Assembly: GCA_048594975.1 (NCBI GenBank)
Contig: JBMDXQ010000005.1
Span: 1-63,150, forward strand
Reading direction: 5' to 3'
DNA from: JBMDXB01 sp048594975
GTDB taxonomy: Bacteria > Acidobacteriota > Vicinamibacteria > Vicinamibacterales > 2-12-FULL-66-21
DNA length: 63,150 nt
Of the stretch, positions 45,790 to 57,570 are shown one piece after another. The first letter of the stretch is position 1. The number at the start of each line of letters is the position of its first letter. The notes below the pieces were generated by a model, which worked only from the letters and a program-made list of their open reading frames with translations, did not search any database and was not told the origin of the DNA. The position numbers were made by a program, and so were the translations under genes.

Positions 45790-45893
45790 GCACAATCTCG
45801 TGGTGGTGGCAGTGGGGCCACTTGGCAGCGACAAGTCATACAGCTGCAAGTAGATGCGGGGAGCTGGAGGCTTAAATGAGGTCGGCCGCGCCG

Positions 45894-46484
45894 CTATTCG
45901 CCGAGCGCCTTGGCCGCGACCGCCAGCACGCGCGGGACACGGAACGGCTTGGTCAGGTAACCCGAGACGCCGAGGTTGACCGCCTCGATCGCGCTCGCCT
46001 CGGTCGAGAAACCGGTGATGATGATGACGGGGATGTCCGGCCGCAGCCGTCTCGCCTCGCGAATCACCACCAGGCCGTCCACGCCCGGCATCTTCAGGTC
46101 GGTGATCAGCAGATCGTAGGGCATCAGGCGCAGCCGATCGATCGCGCTGCGCCCGTCCGGGACGACATCAACCTCGTACTCGGCAAGGGCGAGGGTCTTC
46201 GCCAGCAGGTCCCGGATGCTCGCCTCGTCATCGGCGACGAGCACCCGTGGCCTGACCGCCCCGCCCTGGGCTGCGCGCCCGGGAAGCGCAGCGGTTCCTG
46301 GCCGCGCACCGCGCGGACGCTGACTCTCGAGCCACGCATCGATGTCGCGCTTGCGGAACCGCCACTGACGGCCGACCCGGATCGCGGGAATCCGGCCCGC
46401 CTTGATCAGCCGGTACACCGTGCGCAGGTTCACCTGCAGGTACTCGAGTACGTCTTCGGTCGTCAGGAAGCCCTCGTCGGCCAT
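45894..46484 (-). CDS. HTH_17 (BldC/excisionase-like) DNA-binding domain fused to a receiver domain
   Basis: The protein has 196 residues from ATG 46484. Residues 1-55 are an HTH_17 domain (FLTTEDVLEYLQVNLRTVYRL, GRIPAIRVGRQWRFRKRDID). A Pro/Arg/Gly linker leads to a receiver domain (about 78-190) with VLVADDEASIRDLL, phospho-Asp in DLLITDLKMPGVDGL, IIITGFS and GYLTKPF. Response regulators normally place the receiver first, so this reversed order with a BldC-like head is uncommon. The gene follows a histidine kinase gene by 29 nt, so the pair is probably a two-component system. Confidence 0.88.
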   Translation of the reverse strand: MADEGFLTTEDVLEYLQVNLRTVYRLIKAGRIPAIRVGRQWRFRKRDIDAWLESQRPRGARPGTAALPGRAAQGGAVRPRVLVADDEASIRDLLAKTLALAEYEVDVVPDGRSAIDRLRLMPYDLLITDLKMPGVDGLVVIREARRLRPDIPVIIITGFSTEASAIEAVNLGVSGYLTKPFRVPRVLAVAAKALGE

Positions 46485-46489
46485 CGCGG

Positions 46490-46504
46490 CTGGTACTTTA
46501 CCAG
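46490..46504. promoter_or_regulatory. Operator-like palindrome before the HTH-receiver gene
   Basis: CTGGTA-CTT-TACCAG is a 6-bp inverted repeat with a 3-nt centre, 5 nt from the ATG. It is a candidate autoregulatory site of the HTH-receiver protein. Confidence 0.35.
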
Positions 46505-46513
46505 ACGCAAACG

Positions 46514-48085
<1,572 letters not shown>

Positions 48086-48217
48086 CCCGCCGATTCTAAA
48101 TCGTTGAAGGTAAAAGGTAAAATGGCTCCCGACTGCCGTGGGCGAACCGGCGTCTAAACGTGGTGAACGGTGGGCGATCGCCAGCGCCCCCGCGGTCCGG
48201 AGCACACCTCGCGAGGC

Positions 48218-48799
48218 ATGGCGTCCACCGACGAAGAGTTGGTCGCCCGCTCTGTAGGGGGCGATCTCGACAGCTTCAACCAGCTCGTTCTGCGCTGGGA
48301 GCGGCCGATCTATGCCCTCGCGTACCGGGTAATCGGACGGGAAGAAGACGCCCGCGACGTCACCCAGGAGGCCTTTCTCCGCGCATTCCGCGCGCTCGGC
48401 GGGTTCAAGGGCCAGGCGAAGTTCTCGTCCTGGCTGTACCGCATCACCCTGAATCTCTGCCGGGACTGGATGCGCCGCGAGCGCCGCGCGCCGGTGGCGC
48501 AGATGCCCGAGGGCGTGGACCTGGTCGAACTCGCGGGCGAGACGTCGCCCGCCGAGTCGGTCGAGGAGCTCCTGTCCCGACGGCAGCTCGGGCGGGCGGT
48601 GGAGAAGGCCATGTCGTTGCTCTCGGAGGAGCAGCGGACGGCGATCATCTTGAAGGAGTACCACGGCCTGACGTTCCAGGAAATCGCGGACCTGCTCGAC
48701 TGCCCGCTCAGCACGGTGAAGACGAGGCTCTACCAGGGCCTGAACGTGCTGCGCAGGCAGCTGCGGCAGGCCGGCGTCGAAGGAACGATTGAGTCATAA
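48218..48799 (+). CDS. ECF sigma factor (RpoE-like)
   Basis: The protein has 193 residues from ATG 48218, preceded by GAGG; a GTG at 48170 would add 16 residues. Region 2 contains YRVIGREEDARDVTQEAFLRAFRALGGFKGQAKFSSWLYRI-type sequence, and region 4 SLLSEEQRTAIILKEYHGLTFQEIADLLDCPLSTVKTRLYQGL. The zinc-finger anti-sigma gene follows at once, so this is a membrane-stress ECF pair. It diverges from the GAF-PAS kinase gene. Confidence 0.93.
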   Translation: MASTDEELVARSVGGDLDSFNQLVLRWERPIYALAYRVIGREEDARDVTQEAFLRAFRALGGFKGQAKFSSWLYRITLNLCRDWMRRERRAPVAQMPEGVDLVELAGETSPAESVEELLSRRQLGRAVEKAMSLLSEEQRTAIILKEYHGLTFQEIADLLDCPLSTVKTRLYQGLNVLRRQLRQAGVEGTIES

Positions 48800-48819
48800 A
48801 AAGGGAAGGCTCATCGAGC

Positions 48820-49587
48820 GTGGATCGAACCATGTGCAACGACCATGAACTGATAGTCGGCTACGTGTACGGCGAGCTCTCCGGGGTGGAGCGCCGGGCC
48901 TTCGAGGCGCACCTCGCGGGCTGCGCGGCGTGCCGGGAGGAGCTGACCGGGCTGCGCGCGACGCGCGTTCACCTCGCCGCGTGGGCGCCGCCGGAACCCG
49001 ATCTCGACTTCAGCATCGTGCGGGGCGGCAGCGCGCCCGCTGCGCCTCCGCGGCGCTCCTGGTTCGCGCCGGCCTGGGGACTGGCGGCGGCCGCCGTTCT
49101 CGTGCTCGCCGTCGCGGCGGCGATTGCCAACGTCGAGGTGCGGTACGATGCGACCGGCTTCACCGTGCGGGCGGGATGGGCCGGCGACGGTGCGACACCC
49201 GGTGACGTGCGCCGGGCGGAGGGACAGGCCGCGGCCGACGCGCCGGACCGGTCCGCCGCGCGGATCGCGGCACTCGATGCGCGGGTGCGGGAGCTGGAGG
49301 CGGCACTCGCGCGACAGCCGGCAGGCGGCGTGTCGGCGGCCGCGGGGACGACGATGTCGGACGCGGAGATGATGCGCCGCGTGCGCGAGATCGTCGGCCA
49401 GAGCGAGAATCGGCAGCAGCGGGAGCTCGCGCTGCAGCTCGCGCAGGTCGTCGCCAACCTCGACCGCGCGCTGCAGGTGAACTACATGCGCATCAACCGG
49501 GGACTGGGCCAGCATCGCGAAGAGACGCAGGCCGAAGTTGCGCGGCAGCTGAACTACTACCTGACGCGCGTGTCGAACCAGCGGTGA
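48820..49587 (+). CDS. Zinc-finger (ZAS) anti-sigma factor, membrane-bound
   Basis: The 255-residue protein has the anti-sigma zinc motif HLAGCAACREEL (H-x3-C-x2-C) near residue 33, after CNDHELIVGYVYGELSGVERR. One membrane segment follows at about 90-107 (AAAAVLVLAVAAAIANV), then a periplasmic part with a coiled-coil region (AARIAALDARVRELEAAL) and Arg/Gln-rich end. It should hold the preceding sigma factor at the membrane. The start may be GTG 48820 or ATG 48832. Confidence 0.9.
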   Translation: MDRTMCNDHELIVGYVYGELSGVERRAFEAHLAGCAACREELTGLRATRVHLAAWAPPEPDLDFSIVRGGSAPAAPPRRSWFAPAWGLAAAAVLVLAVAAAIANVEVRYDATGFTVRAGWAGDGATPGDVRRAEGQAAADAPDRSAARIAALDARVRELEAALARQPAGGVSAAAGTTMSDAEMMRRVREIVGQSENRQQRELALQLAQVVANLDRALQVNYMRINRGLGQHREETQAEVARQLNYYLTRVSNQR

Positions 49588-49609
49588 TCCTGGACGAGGT
49601 GGGAGTGTG

Positions 49610-50437
49610 ATGAAGAACCTGTTTTACGCGCTCACGCTGAGCGCGACGATGGTCATGCCGTCGGCCGCGCAGGACCCGCCGCCGGCGCTGCCGACGCCGG
49701 CGACCACGCCCCCGGCGGAGCTCCCGGGCGCGACCGCTTCGTCGCCGCCCGGCGAGCCGCCGGCGGTGCCGGCCAAGGAGCCGCTGCCGAAGATCACGCA
49801 GCTCCCCCCGGCGGCGCCAGCCGCGGCAGCGCCGGTGGATCCCGAGACGCTGCGCCAGCGGCGGCGCGAGGTCAAGAACATGGAAGGCGTACTCGCGAGC
49901 GCGGTCCGCGGCGCCGCGCAGGAGATCGCCTCGGAGATCCAGACGCCGGAGACCGGGCTGTTCCTGCTTTCCGGATCGCTGACGGCACGCGGCTTCATTC
50001 TCGAGGACTACGGCGTGTTCTTCCACGTCGAGATCCCGGGCGTGCAGCCGAGCCTCATTTCGCTGCCAGCCCTCCAGGCGCTGCAGGACCGGCTGGCCCG
50101 CTCCCGTCAGGCGCAGCCGCAGGTGACGAGCAGCGGCGCGCGGGCGGCGGCTCAGGCTGACGCGCCGCAACCGGTCAATCCGGATGCCGTCTACGTCGAG
50201 CGCGTGAAGAACGCGCTGATGCGCGCCATGATCCAGTACAGCAAGCCGCTGGCGCTCCGGCCCGACGAGTGGCTCACGGTTGCCGCCGGCGACGGCGACG
50301 AGCCGTTGATGCCGGCCGTACTCTCGGAAAAGGCCATCATGGTGCTGCGGATCCGCGGTCGTGACATCGCCGAGTACCTGGCCGAGCGGCTCTCGCTCGA
50401 CGACGTCCTCAAGAGGGTGGAGGTCCGCAAGTTCTGA
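49610..50437 (+). CDS. Secreted Pro-rich protein of unknown function
   Basis: The protein has 275 residues from ATG 49610 (GGGAG upstream). A signal peptide is followed by about 55 residues of Pro/Ala-rich linker. A folded part (about 80-275) includes GVLASAVRGAAQEIASEIQ, LFLLSGSLTARGFILEDYGVFFHVEIPG and LSEKAIMVLRIRGRDIAEYLAERLSLDDVLKRVEVRKF-like segments. I do not recognise the family. Position after the anti-sigma gene suggests it belongs to the same stress operon or regulon. Confidence 0.8.
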   Translation: MKNLFYALTLSATMVMPSAAQDPPPALPTPATTPPAELPGATASSPPGEPPAVPAKEPLPKITQLPPAAPAAAAPVDPETLRQRRREVKNMEGVLASAVRGAAQEIASEIQTPETGLFLLSGSLTARGFILEDYGVFFHVEIPGVQPSLISLPALQALQDRLARSRQAQPQVTSSGARAAAQADAPQPVNPDAVYVERVKNALMRAMIQYSKPLALRPDEWLTVAAGDGDEPLMPAVLSEKAIMVLRIRGRDIAEYLAERLSLDDVLKRVEVRKF

Positions 50438-50439
50438 GC

Positions 50440-50445
50440 TACAAT
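50440..50445 (+). promoter_or_regulatory. -10 element TACAAT
   Basis: The hexamer ends 6 nt before ATG 50452, another leaderless-type spacing; if the GTG at 50494 is used instead, the leader would be about 42 nt and contain GAGAGGGG. Confidence 0.4.
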
Positions 50446-50451
50446 CCGCGG

Positions 50452-50949
50452 ATGACCTGGTCCGAATCCCCGCGAGAGGGGTCCAATACTCGTGTGAGAC
50501 GCCTCCTTGCCGGTGCCGCCCTGCTCGTGGTCGCCTGCTCCGAGCCGGTGGATCTGAAACAGGCGCTCGAGGTGACCGACCTCAGCGCCGGCTGGTTCGA
50601 CGCGGGCGTCGTCAACGGCCAGAACAAGCTGGTGCCGAGCGTCACCTTCCGCCTGCGTAAGAAGTCGGACGTCGATGTCCGTATCGTCTCTCTCAACGTG
50701 CATTTCAGGCGCGAGGGAGAGGACGCTCCGTACGACGAGATCTATCTTCAGCGCGTCACCCCCGGCGGCGAGCCGCTCACCGTCCGCGCCGAACGAGGCT
50801 ACACCGCCGACCCGCCCCAGAGCCGGGCCGATATGCTCCGGCACTCCCAGTTTCGTGACGTCTCGATCAGGATCCTCGCGCGGCAGAGCTCCGCGCAGTG
50901 GGTCGAGCTCGGAAGTGTGACCGTGCCGCGCCGGGTCCTCACCAACTAG
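50452..50949 (+). CDS. Small lipoprotein of unknown function
   Basis: The protein has 165 residues from ATG 50452, or 151 from GTG 50494 (VRRLLAGAALLVVAC), which gives the cleaner lipoprotein signal and has a purine-rich site upstream. The mature part starts CSEPVDLKQAL and has a single beta-rich domain (VPSVTFRLRKKSDVDVRIVSLNVHFRRE) resembling small envelope beta-sandwiches. I do not recognise the family. Its TAG stop is in the same frame as the permease that follows. Confidence 0.75.
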   Translation: MTWSESPREGSNTRVRRLLAGAALLVVACSEPVDLKQALEVTDLSAGWFDAGVVNGQNKLVPSVTFRLRKKSDVDVRIVSLNVHFRREGEDAPYDEIYLQRVTPGGEPLTVRAERGYTADPPQSRADMLRHSQFRDVSIRILARQSSAQWVELGSVTVPRRVLTN

Positions 50950-50958
50950 GGGTCTGGT

Positions 50959-52425
50959 CTGCGTCCTCCCTCCTCACCGGACGCTGCACGCGCGACGGGC
51001 GCGCCGGCGCTCGAGCGAAGGCTCGGCCCGTGGGACGCGGCGGCCATCGTCGTCTCCAACGTCATCGGCGGCGGCATCCTGTTCACCCCGCCGATCGTCG
51101 CGGCGGCGGTGCCCCACCCGTGGATGTTCCTCGGCGTGTGGGCGTTTGGCGGGCTGCTCGCCTTCGCCGGCGCGATGGCGTACGCGGAGCTGGCGGCGCT
51201 GCGGCCGCGTGCCGGCGGCGAGTACGTCTACCTGCGCGCAGCGTACGGTCCGCTCGCGGCGTTCCTCACGGGCTGGACGTCGTTTGTGGCGGGCTTTGCC
51301 GGCGCGATCGCGGCAAGCGCAGTGTTCTTCGTCGTCTACCTCGATCGGTTCATCCCTGGAGTGGCGAACGAGACGCCGCTCCTGACGATCCCGCTGCCCT
51401 TCGTTCCGCTCATCTTCTCGCGGCAGACACTCGTGGCGACCGCCGCGGTGTGGCTCTTTGCGTTCGTGCACATCCGCGGCGTGGGCCCCGGGCGTCTCGT
51501 CGCCAACGTCCTGGCGATCCTCAAGGTGACGCCGCTGCTGATCTTCATCGCGCTCGGGTTCTCGATCGGCGCGGGCTCGACCGCGAACCTCCAGCAGACC
51601 GCCGGCGCCTTCGAGCCCGCGGCCTGGCTGCTGGCGCTCGTCCCGGTGATGTTCACCTACTCGGGATGGAACGCCGCCGCGTACATGGCGGAAGAGATCC
51701 GCAACCCCGGGCGCAACGTGCCGCTCGCGCTCGGCCTGGGCACGATTGGCGTCATCGCGATCTACCTGCTGCTGAACGCGCTGTACCTCTACGTGATGCC
51801 CGTCGGAGAGCTGGCGGCGGTGAGGGGAAGCGTGCTCGACGTGGTCGCGGATCGGCTGCTCGGCGTGCGCGCCGGCGACATCATGGGGGCCGTCTCGATC
51901 GTCAGCCTCGCCGCGGGCATCAACGCGTGGACCTTCGCAGGCCCGCGGGTCTATTACGCCATGGCGCAGGACGGCGTCTTCTTTTCCGCCGCGGCGCGGG
52001 TCCACCCCCGATACCGGACGCCGGCCGCGTCAATCGTCGCGCAGGCGCTGTGGGCCACCATGCTCATCCTGACGGGCAGCAAGGACAAGCTCGCGACCTA
52101 CGTCGGGTTCGCGATCGTACTGTTTGCCGGCATTGCCGTCGGGGCGGTGTTCGTCCTTCGCCGGCGGGAACCGGACGCGCCGCGCCCGTTCAAGGCACTG
52201 GGCTATCCGGTGGCGCCCGCCGTCTTCGCGATTGCGAGCGGGCTCATTGTGCTCAATGCGCTCTGGACCGACCTCGTCGTCCCCGTCACGCGCGACCAGC
52301 CCTGGGGACCCACGGCCGCCGGCATGCTGGTCATAGCGGCCGGGCTGCCGCTCTATTTCTTGTTCGCGCGGAGATCCCGGAGCGTATCCGTCAGGGCGGA
52401 GGGGACCGAGCCTGGACAGCGCTGA
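50959..52425 (+). CDS. APC-family amino acid permease, no canonical start codon
   Basis: The transporter sequence clearly begins before the first GTG (51109): LERRLGPWDAAAIVVSNVIG then GGILFTPP is the conserved first helix of SteT/LAT-type permeases. In that frame there is no ATG, GTG or TTG back to the in-frame TAG at 50947. CTG 50959, 6 nt after AGGGG, is the best initiator and gives 488 residues with about 12 membrane segments (YAELAALRPRAGGEYVYLR, FTYSGWNAAAYMAEEIRNPGRNVP, FAGPRVYYAMAQDG). Alternatives are stop read-through from the lipoprotein gene or a sequence error. Transport of amino acids is likely. Confidence 0.85.
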   Translation: MRPPSSPDAARATGAPALERRLGPWDAAAIVVSNVIGGGILFTPPIVAAAVPHPWMFLGVWAFGGLLAFAGAMAYAELAALRPRAGGEYVYLRAAYGPLAAFLTGWTSFVAGFAGAIAASAVFFVVYLDRFIPGVANETPLLTIPLPFVPLIFSRQTLVATAAVWLFAFVHIRGVGPGRLVANVLAILKVTPLLIFIALGFSIGAGSTANLQQTAGAFEPAAWLLALVPVMFTYSGWNAAAYMAEEIRNPGRNVPLALGLGTIGVIAIYLLLNALYLYVMPVGELAAVRGSVLDVVADRLLGVRAGDIMGAVSIVSLAAGINAWTFAGPRVYYAMAQDGVFFSAAARVHPRYRTPAASIVAQALWATMLILTGSKDKLATYVGFAIVLFAGIAVGAVFVLRRREPDAPRPFKALGYPVAPAVFAIASGLIVLNALWTDLVVPVTRDQPWGPTAAGMLVIAAGLPLYFLFARRSRSVSVRAEGTEPGQR

Positions 52426-52442
52426 AGCACCGCGCCAGGCGG

Positions 52443-52811
52443 CTACGAGCGCCGCACCCGCAACAGCGCGTAGAGCGTCCACAGCGCCAGCGAGCCATCG
52501 CTGGCGGCGAATAGCAGGAACGATGCGGGCGAGCCGCGGTACAAATAGTCGACGAGGAACAGGGCTGCGCCGCCGCCCTTGAGCACCGGCCCCATCACCC
52601 ACAGGTACCCGCGATAGCGTTGCGGATCGCGCCAAGGCAGCCAGTACCCCGCGCCGACAGCAAGCAGGAACAGCGCGTTGAGGTCGGAGAAGATCGGCGG
52701 GTTCGCCGGGGGCACGTCGAACAGCGACGCGAACGCGTCGCGGGCGCCAAGTAACAGGGCCCCTACGACCAGGTCGTAGAGGCCCGATACTGCCGCGACG
52801 GCCCGAAGCAT
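52443..52811 (-). CDS. Small four-helix membrane protein
   Basis: The 122-residue protein has four predicted membrane segments (AVSGLYDLVVGALLLG; LNALFLLAVGAGYWLPW; GPVLKGGGAALFLVDYLY; LFAASDGSLALWTLYALL). Family not recognised with certainty; it resembles small uncharacterised inner-membrane proteins. It ends 17 nt from the convergent permease and follows the PEGA gene by 3 nt, so it is probably co-transcribed with it. Confidence 0.8.
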   Translation of the reverse strand: MLRAVAAVSGLYDLVVGALLLGARDAFASLFDVPPANPPIFSDLNALFLLAVGAGYWLPWRDPQRYRGYLWVMGPVLKGGGAALFLVDYLYRGSPASFLLFAASDGSLALWTLYALLRVRRS

Positions 52812-52814
52812 GCG

Positions 52815-53945
52815 TCAGGGTTCGAGCCGCTTCAGCTGACCCTTGTAGGTGATCGTCTCGCCGGGCGTGACCATCACTTCGAACTGCGCCGGCTCGTACC
52901 CGTCGGCGCGAATCTCGACCCGGTGGGTGCCCGCTTCGACCGCCAGCTTCTGGAAGACGCCGTCAAAGCTGTCGACCACGCCGACGAAGTACCCGTCGAC
53001 GTACACCTTGGCATCGCGCGGCTGGACCTTCAAGCGCAGCGATCCGGTGTCGTAGCCGCTGCTGCGGTAATAGCCCGCGCCGCCGCCGCCGCCGTAGTAC
53101 GGATACCCGTAACCGTAGCCGCTGGACCAGAACGGATCGTAGAAGTAGCCGATGCCGAACCCGAAGCTGTAATACGGGTTGTATCCGTAGTACGGATAGT
53201 ACGGATAGTACGGATAGTACGGACGGTAGGGGTAATACGGATAGGTGGGGTAGACCGGGCCGCCGCCAATCACGGTGCCGCGATTGACCGCGCTGCCAAT
53301 CGGCGTGCGTCCCTCGCGCGGCCGGCTGTACGCCGGAACCGCCGCGCGCGTACGCGGCGCCGCCTCCCGACCGCCGCCGTCCTGCGTGAGCGCCGCCGCA
53401 CCGGGCCCGGACGCGCCGCCTTCACCGCGCGGGACCGCCCGGCGTTCGCCGCCGCCCGGGTCACGCGGAACCGCCCGCCCCTCCGCCCGCGCCGGGTTGC
53501 CCCCGCCGCTCTCGCCGCGCGGTACCGCACGACCGCGGTCGCCGCCGCCCGACTCGCCCGATCCGCGCGGGACGGCGCGCTGACCGGCCTCTCCGTTGGC
53601 CGCGAACCCGGGGCCGCGACGCGGCGCCTCGGCACGCGGGAAATCGATGCCAGGCCGGCCGCCCCATCCGATCGCGTTGCCGCCGCCGCCCGTCGTGCCC
53701 GAGGACGTCGAGGGCGTCGAGGCGGCGGAACTGCTGCCGGCCACGGCGCCGCCCGATGAACCGCTCCCGGCCGGCGGCGTCGAGTCACCACCAGCCCGCT
53801 CCGCGCCACCGCCGGCGCTTCGGCCCGACGTCGGCTCGGCGGCGCGGGAAGGTCCGCTGTCCTGGTTCGGCCGTTGCGCCCAGGCGGACGACACCCCGAG
53901 GGCGAAGAATGCCGCCGCTGCGAACATGACGATGTGCCGTTTCAT
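52815..53945 (-). CDS. Secreted PEGA-domain protein with Tyr/Gly-rich repeat region
   Basis: The protein has 376 residues from ATG 53945, with AGGAG 6 nt upstream. Signal peptide ends AWA-Q (about 23). Residues 30-210 are low-complexity Ser/Gly/Ala with five copies of RAVPRG/RAVPRD. About 220-290 is a tyrosine-rich stretch of repeated PYYPYY followed by GYGYGYPYY. The C-terminal 70 residues are a PEGA domain (LRLKVQPRDAKVYVDGYFVGVVD...EAGTHRVEIRADGYEP). PEGA domains occur in surface proteins. The Tyr region is encoded by a 12-bp repeat near 53190-53235. Confidence 0.88.
   Translation of the reverse strand: MKRHIVMFAAAAFFALGVSSAWAQRPNQDSGPSRAAEPTSGRSAGGGAERAGGDSTPPAGSGSSGGAVAGSSSAASTPSTSSGTTGGGGNAIGWGGRPGIDFPRAEAPRRGPGFAANGEAGQRAVPRGSGESGGGDRGRAVPRGESGGGNPARAEGRAVPRDPGGGERRAVPRGEGGASGPGAAALTQDGGGREAAPRTRAAVPAYSRPREGRTPIGSAVNRGTVIGGGPVYPTYPYYPYRPYYPYYPYYPYYGYNPYYSFGFGIGYFYDPFWSSGYGYGYPYYGGGGGAGYYRSSGYDTGSLRLKVQPRDAKVYVDGYFVGVVDSFDGVFQKLAVEAGTHRVEIRADGYEPAQFEVMVTPGETITYKGQLKRLEP
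53187..53235. repeat. 12-bp tandem repeat in the Tyr-rich region
   Basis: Units of GTACGGATAGTACGGATA recur (GTACGGATA/GTACGG), coding for P-Y-Y in the PEGA protein on the minus strand; they are prone to slippage. Confidence 0.7.
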
Positions 53946-54167
53946 GCCAAGCTCCTGCGAGTCTCGGTGCAACACAACTGCCATCCGTCGAGCTTCGTCT
54001 CGCGCCCCTTTTCGACATTGTACGCCCGAAATGCCCTGCGTGTGTCCCTCCCGGAGTGCAGGCGCGTCACGGCGGAGGGACACTGGGCCGTTCCACCGGC
54101 TGACTGAGGCGTCGCCCGTCGAGCGTCGGCGAGCCGGTGATACGATGCTCGGCAGGGTGTGCCGGGG

Positions 54168-54695
54168 ATGTTCCACGCGACGACGGTCCTGGCGGTGAGG
54201 CACCGCGACGAGGCGGTCATGGCCAGCGACGGCCAGGTCACCTTCGGGGAAACGGTCGTGAAGCGCTCGGCCCGGAAGATCCGCCGGCTGTACAACGACC
54301 GGATCCTGGCAGGGTTCGCGGGCTCGGCGGCCGACTCCTTCGCGCTGTTCTCCCGCTTCGAGGCGAAGCTCGAACAATATCGCGGCAACCTCGAGCGCTC
54401 GGCGGTCGAGCTCGCCAAGGACTGGCGCACCGATCGCATGCTCCGCCGGCTCGAGGCGATGATGATCGTCATGGACGGGCGGGCGACCTACCTCCTCTCC
54501 GGCAACGGCGATCTCATCGAACCGGACGACGGGATCATCGCGATCGGATCGGGGGGCGCCTACGCCATGGCGGCCGCCAAGGCGCTCGCACGCCACACGG
54601 AGCTCCCCGCCCGGACGATCGCCGAAGAAGCGATGGCGATCGCCGCCGGGATCTGCATCTACTCCAACGACGTACTGACGATCGAGTCGCTCTGA
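54168..54695 (+). CDS. hslV: ATP-dependent protease subunit HslV
   Basis: The 175-residue proteasome-like peptidase begins MFHATTVLAVRH; processing before Thr-Thr gives the N-terminal nucleophile. DGQVTFGETVVK, AGFAGSAADSFALFSRFE, ELAKDWRTDRMLRRLEAMM and SGNGDLIEPDDGIIAIGSGG are all typical. The preceding small residue is Ser (ASDGQ) where Gly is usual. ATG 54168 is preferred over an in-frame GTG 9 nt upstream. A TACGAT hexamer is at 54141. Confidence 0.96.
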   Translation: MFHATTVLAVRHRDEAVMASDGQVTFGETVVKRSARKIRRLYNDRILAGFAGSAADSFALFSRFEAKLEQYRGNLERSAVELAKDWRTDRMLRRLEAMMIVMDGRATYLLSGNGDLIEPDDGIIAIGSGGAYAMAAAKALARHTELPARTIAEEAMAIAAGICIYSNDVLTIESL

Positions 54696-54705
54696 CGCCT
54701 ACGGC

Positions 54706-56084
<1,379 letters not shown>

Positions 56085-56088
<4 letters not shown>

Positions 56089-57461
56089 CGCGGGGCCAGG
56101 TGCTGGCGGCCGCCGCGGCGCTGCTTCTTCCGCTCGCGGCATGCGGCAAGAAGGGACCGCCGCTCGCGCCGCTCCGCTCGGTGCCGGGCCCGCCGACCGA
56201 CGTGGCCGCCCGCCGCGTCGGCGCGGAGATGCAGATTCACTTCACGCTGCCGGCGCAGAACGCCGCACCGGGCGAGCCGATCGATCTCGAGGTGGTCGAC
56301 GTCTACGCCGTCACGGTGGCCCCGGGAGGCGGTGCGCCCGCCACGCGCGAGTTCGTCCGGCGCCAGCACCTGGTGAAAGCCGTGCCGGTGAGGCCGTTGC
56401 CGGAGGAGGAGGAGACGGCGGAGCAGCCCGCGCAGGCGGAGCAGCCGGCGGTAAAAGACGATCGTCCGCTCCCCGGCGATCGCGTCACCTTTCTCGAGGA
56501 GTTGACCGCACCTCTGCTCCGCCCCACCGTGTTCCCGAAGCCGCCCGTTCCGGGCAAGAGCGGTCAGCCCCCGCCGCCGGCGTTCGATCCTCCCGTGACG
56601 ACGCGGTATTACCTCGTCGTCGGGCGCAGCCGTCGCGGCGACGCCGGCGCGACGTCGCCGCGCATCGCGCTGCCCCTGGTCGAAGATCCAGCCCCCCCAT
56701 CGGGCGTGCAGATGTCGGTGACGGAGACGGCGTTGACGGTCCGTTGGACGGCGCCGCCAGCCCAGGTCGATCCCGTTGCCGCCGCCGCCAACGCGCAGGC
56801 CTGGAACGCGATCAACGTGCCGCCCCCGCCGGCCGTTCCGGTGCCGGGTCCGCCGCGACCTGCGGCGCCCGATCCATCGGCTCCTCAACTCGACCCGTCA
56901 GTGCTGGCACGGCTGACGCAACTGCCCGGCATCCAGCTGCCGCCGACGGTGCTCCCGCTCGTCGCCGCGCGCTTCAACGTGTACGCGGTGAAGGACGAGG
57001 TCCAGGACACCCCGTTGAACCAGACGCCGTTGACCGTGCCGTCGTTCGAAGCCGGTCAGCCGGCGTGGAACCAGGAGACGTGTTTCGTCGTGCGCACCGT
57101 GCGCACGTACGGAGTGCTGTCGGTCGAGAGCGCACCGACCGATCCGGCGTGCGTGACGCCTGTCGACACGTTCCCGCCGGCGACACCGGCCGGCCTGAAA
57201 GCGGTAGCGGTCCCCGGCGCGATGAACCTGATCTGGGACGCCAACCAGGAGGCGGACCTTGCCGGCTATCTCGTGTTGCGCGGCGAAGCGCCGGGTGAGA
57301 CACTGCAGGCGCTCACGCCGGCGCCCATTGCCGAAACCAACTACAAGGACGCGACCGTCCAGCCGGGCGTGCGCTACGTCTACGCCGTCGTGGCGGTGGA
57401 CAGGGCCACGCCACCAAACATGAGCGCGCAGTCGCCGCGCGTCGAGGAAGCCGCGAGATAG
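56085..57461 (+). CDS. Fibronectin type III-domain lipoprotein
   Basis: GTG 56085 overlaps the hslU stop. The 458-residue protein has a lipobox (LPLAAC) followed by CGKKGPPLAPLR, an LptM/YifL-like start, then FN3-like beta domains separated by Pro-rich linkers. The last (about 360-455) reads DTFPPATPAGLKAVAVPGAMNLIWDANQEADLAGYLVLRG. It probably sits on the outer or inner membrane facing the periplasm. The function is unknown; co-occurrence with hslU may simply be genomic. Confidence 0.82.
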
Positions 57462-57462
57462 T

Positions 57463-57567
57463 CCGGCGCTCACAGTTCGGCGTTCGTCGGTCGGCACACA
57501 ACGAACAGAGTCCGTGGCTCAGAACCGAGCGCCGAGCCGCGAGCTCCGAACACGAACTCCGTGGACC
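57463..57567. repeat. Palindromic intergenic element of heptads (core GTTCGNC/CCGAGCN)
   Basis: The left arm (about 57466-57500: GTTCGGC, GTTCGTC, GGTCGGC) is complementary, with a few mismatches, to the right arm (about 57530-57565: CCGAGCG, CCGAGCC, GCGAGCT, CCGAACA). This is the same design as the elements at 24.4, 31.6 and 37.6 kb but with a GC-rich core. Confidence 0.65.
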
Positions 57568-57570
57568 AAC

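Noticed and set aside
45495..46484. Excisionase of an integrated phage or integrative element
   Set aside because: The HTH_17 proteins resemble excisionases, but no integrase, attachment repeats or phage genes are adjacent; the nearest recombinase is the housekeeping XerC.
48086..48664. N-terminal extension of the GAF-PAS kinase of nearly 200 residues
   Set aside because: It lies opposite the ECF sigma factor gene and has antisense-like composition; kinase similarity starts near 48085.
57514..57570. GTG 57514 as start of the FAH-family protein
   Set aside because: The extra 19 residues are encoded by the palindromic heptad element and are not conserved-looking; GTG 57571 fits the family better.
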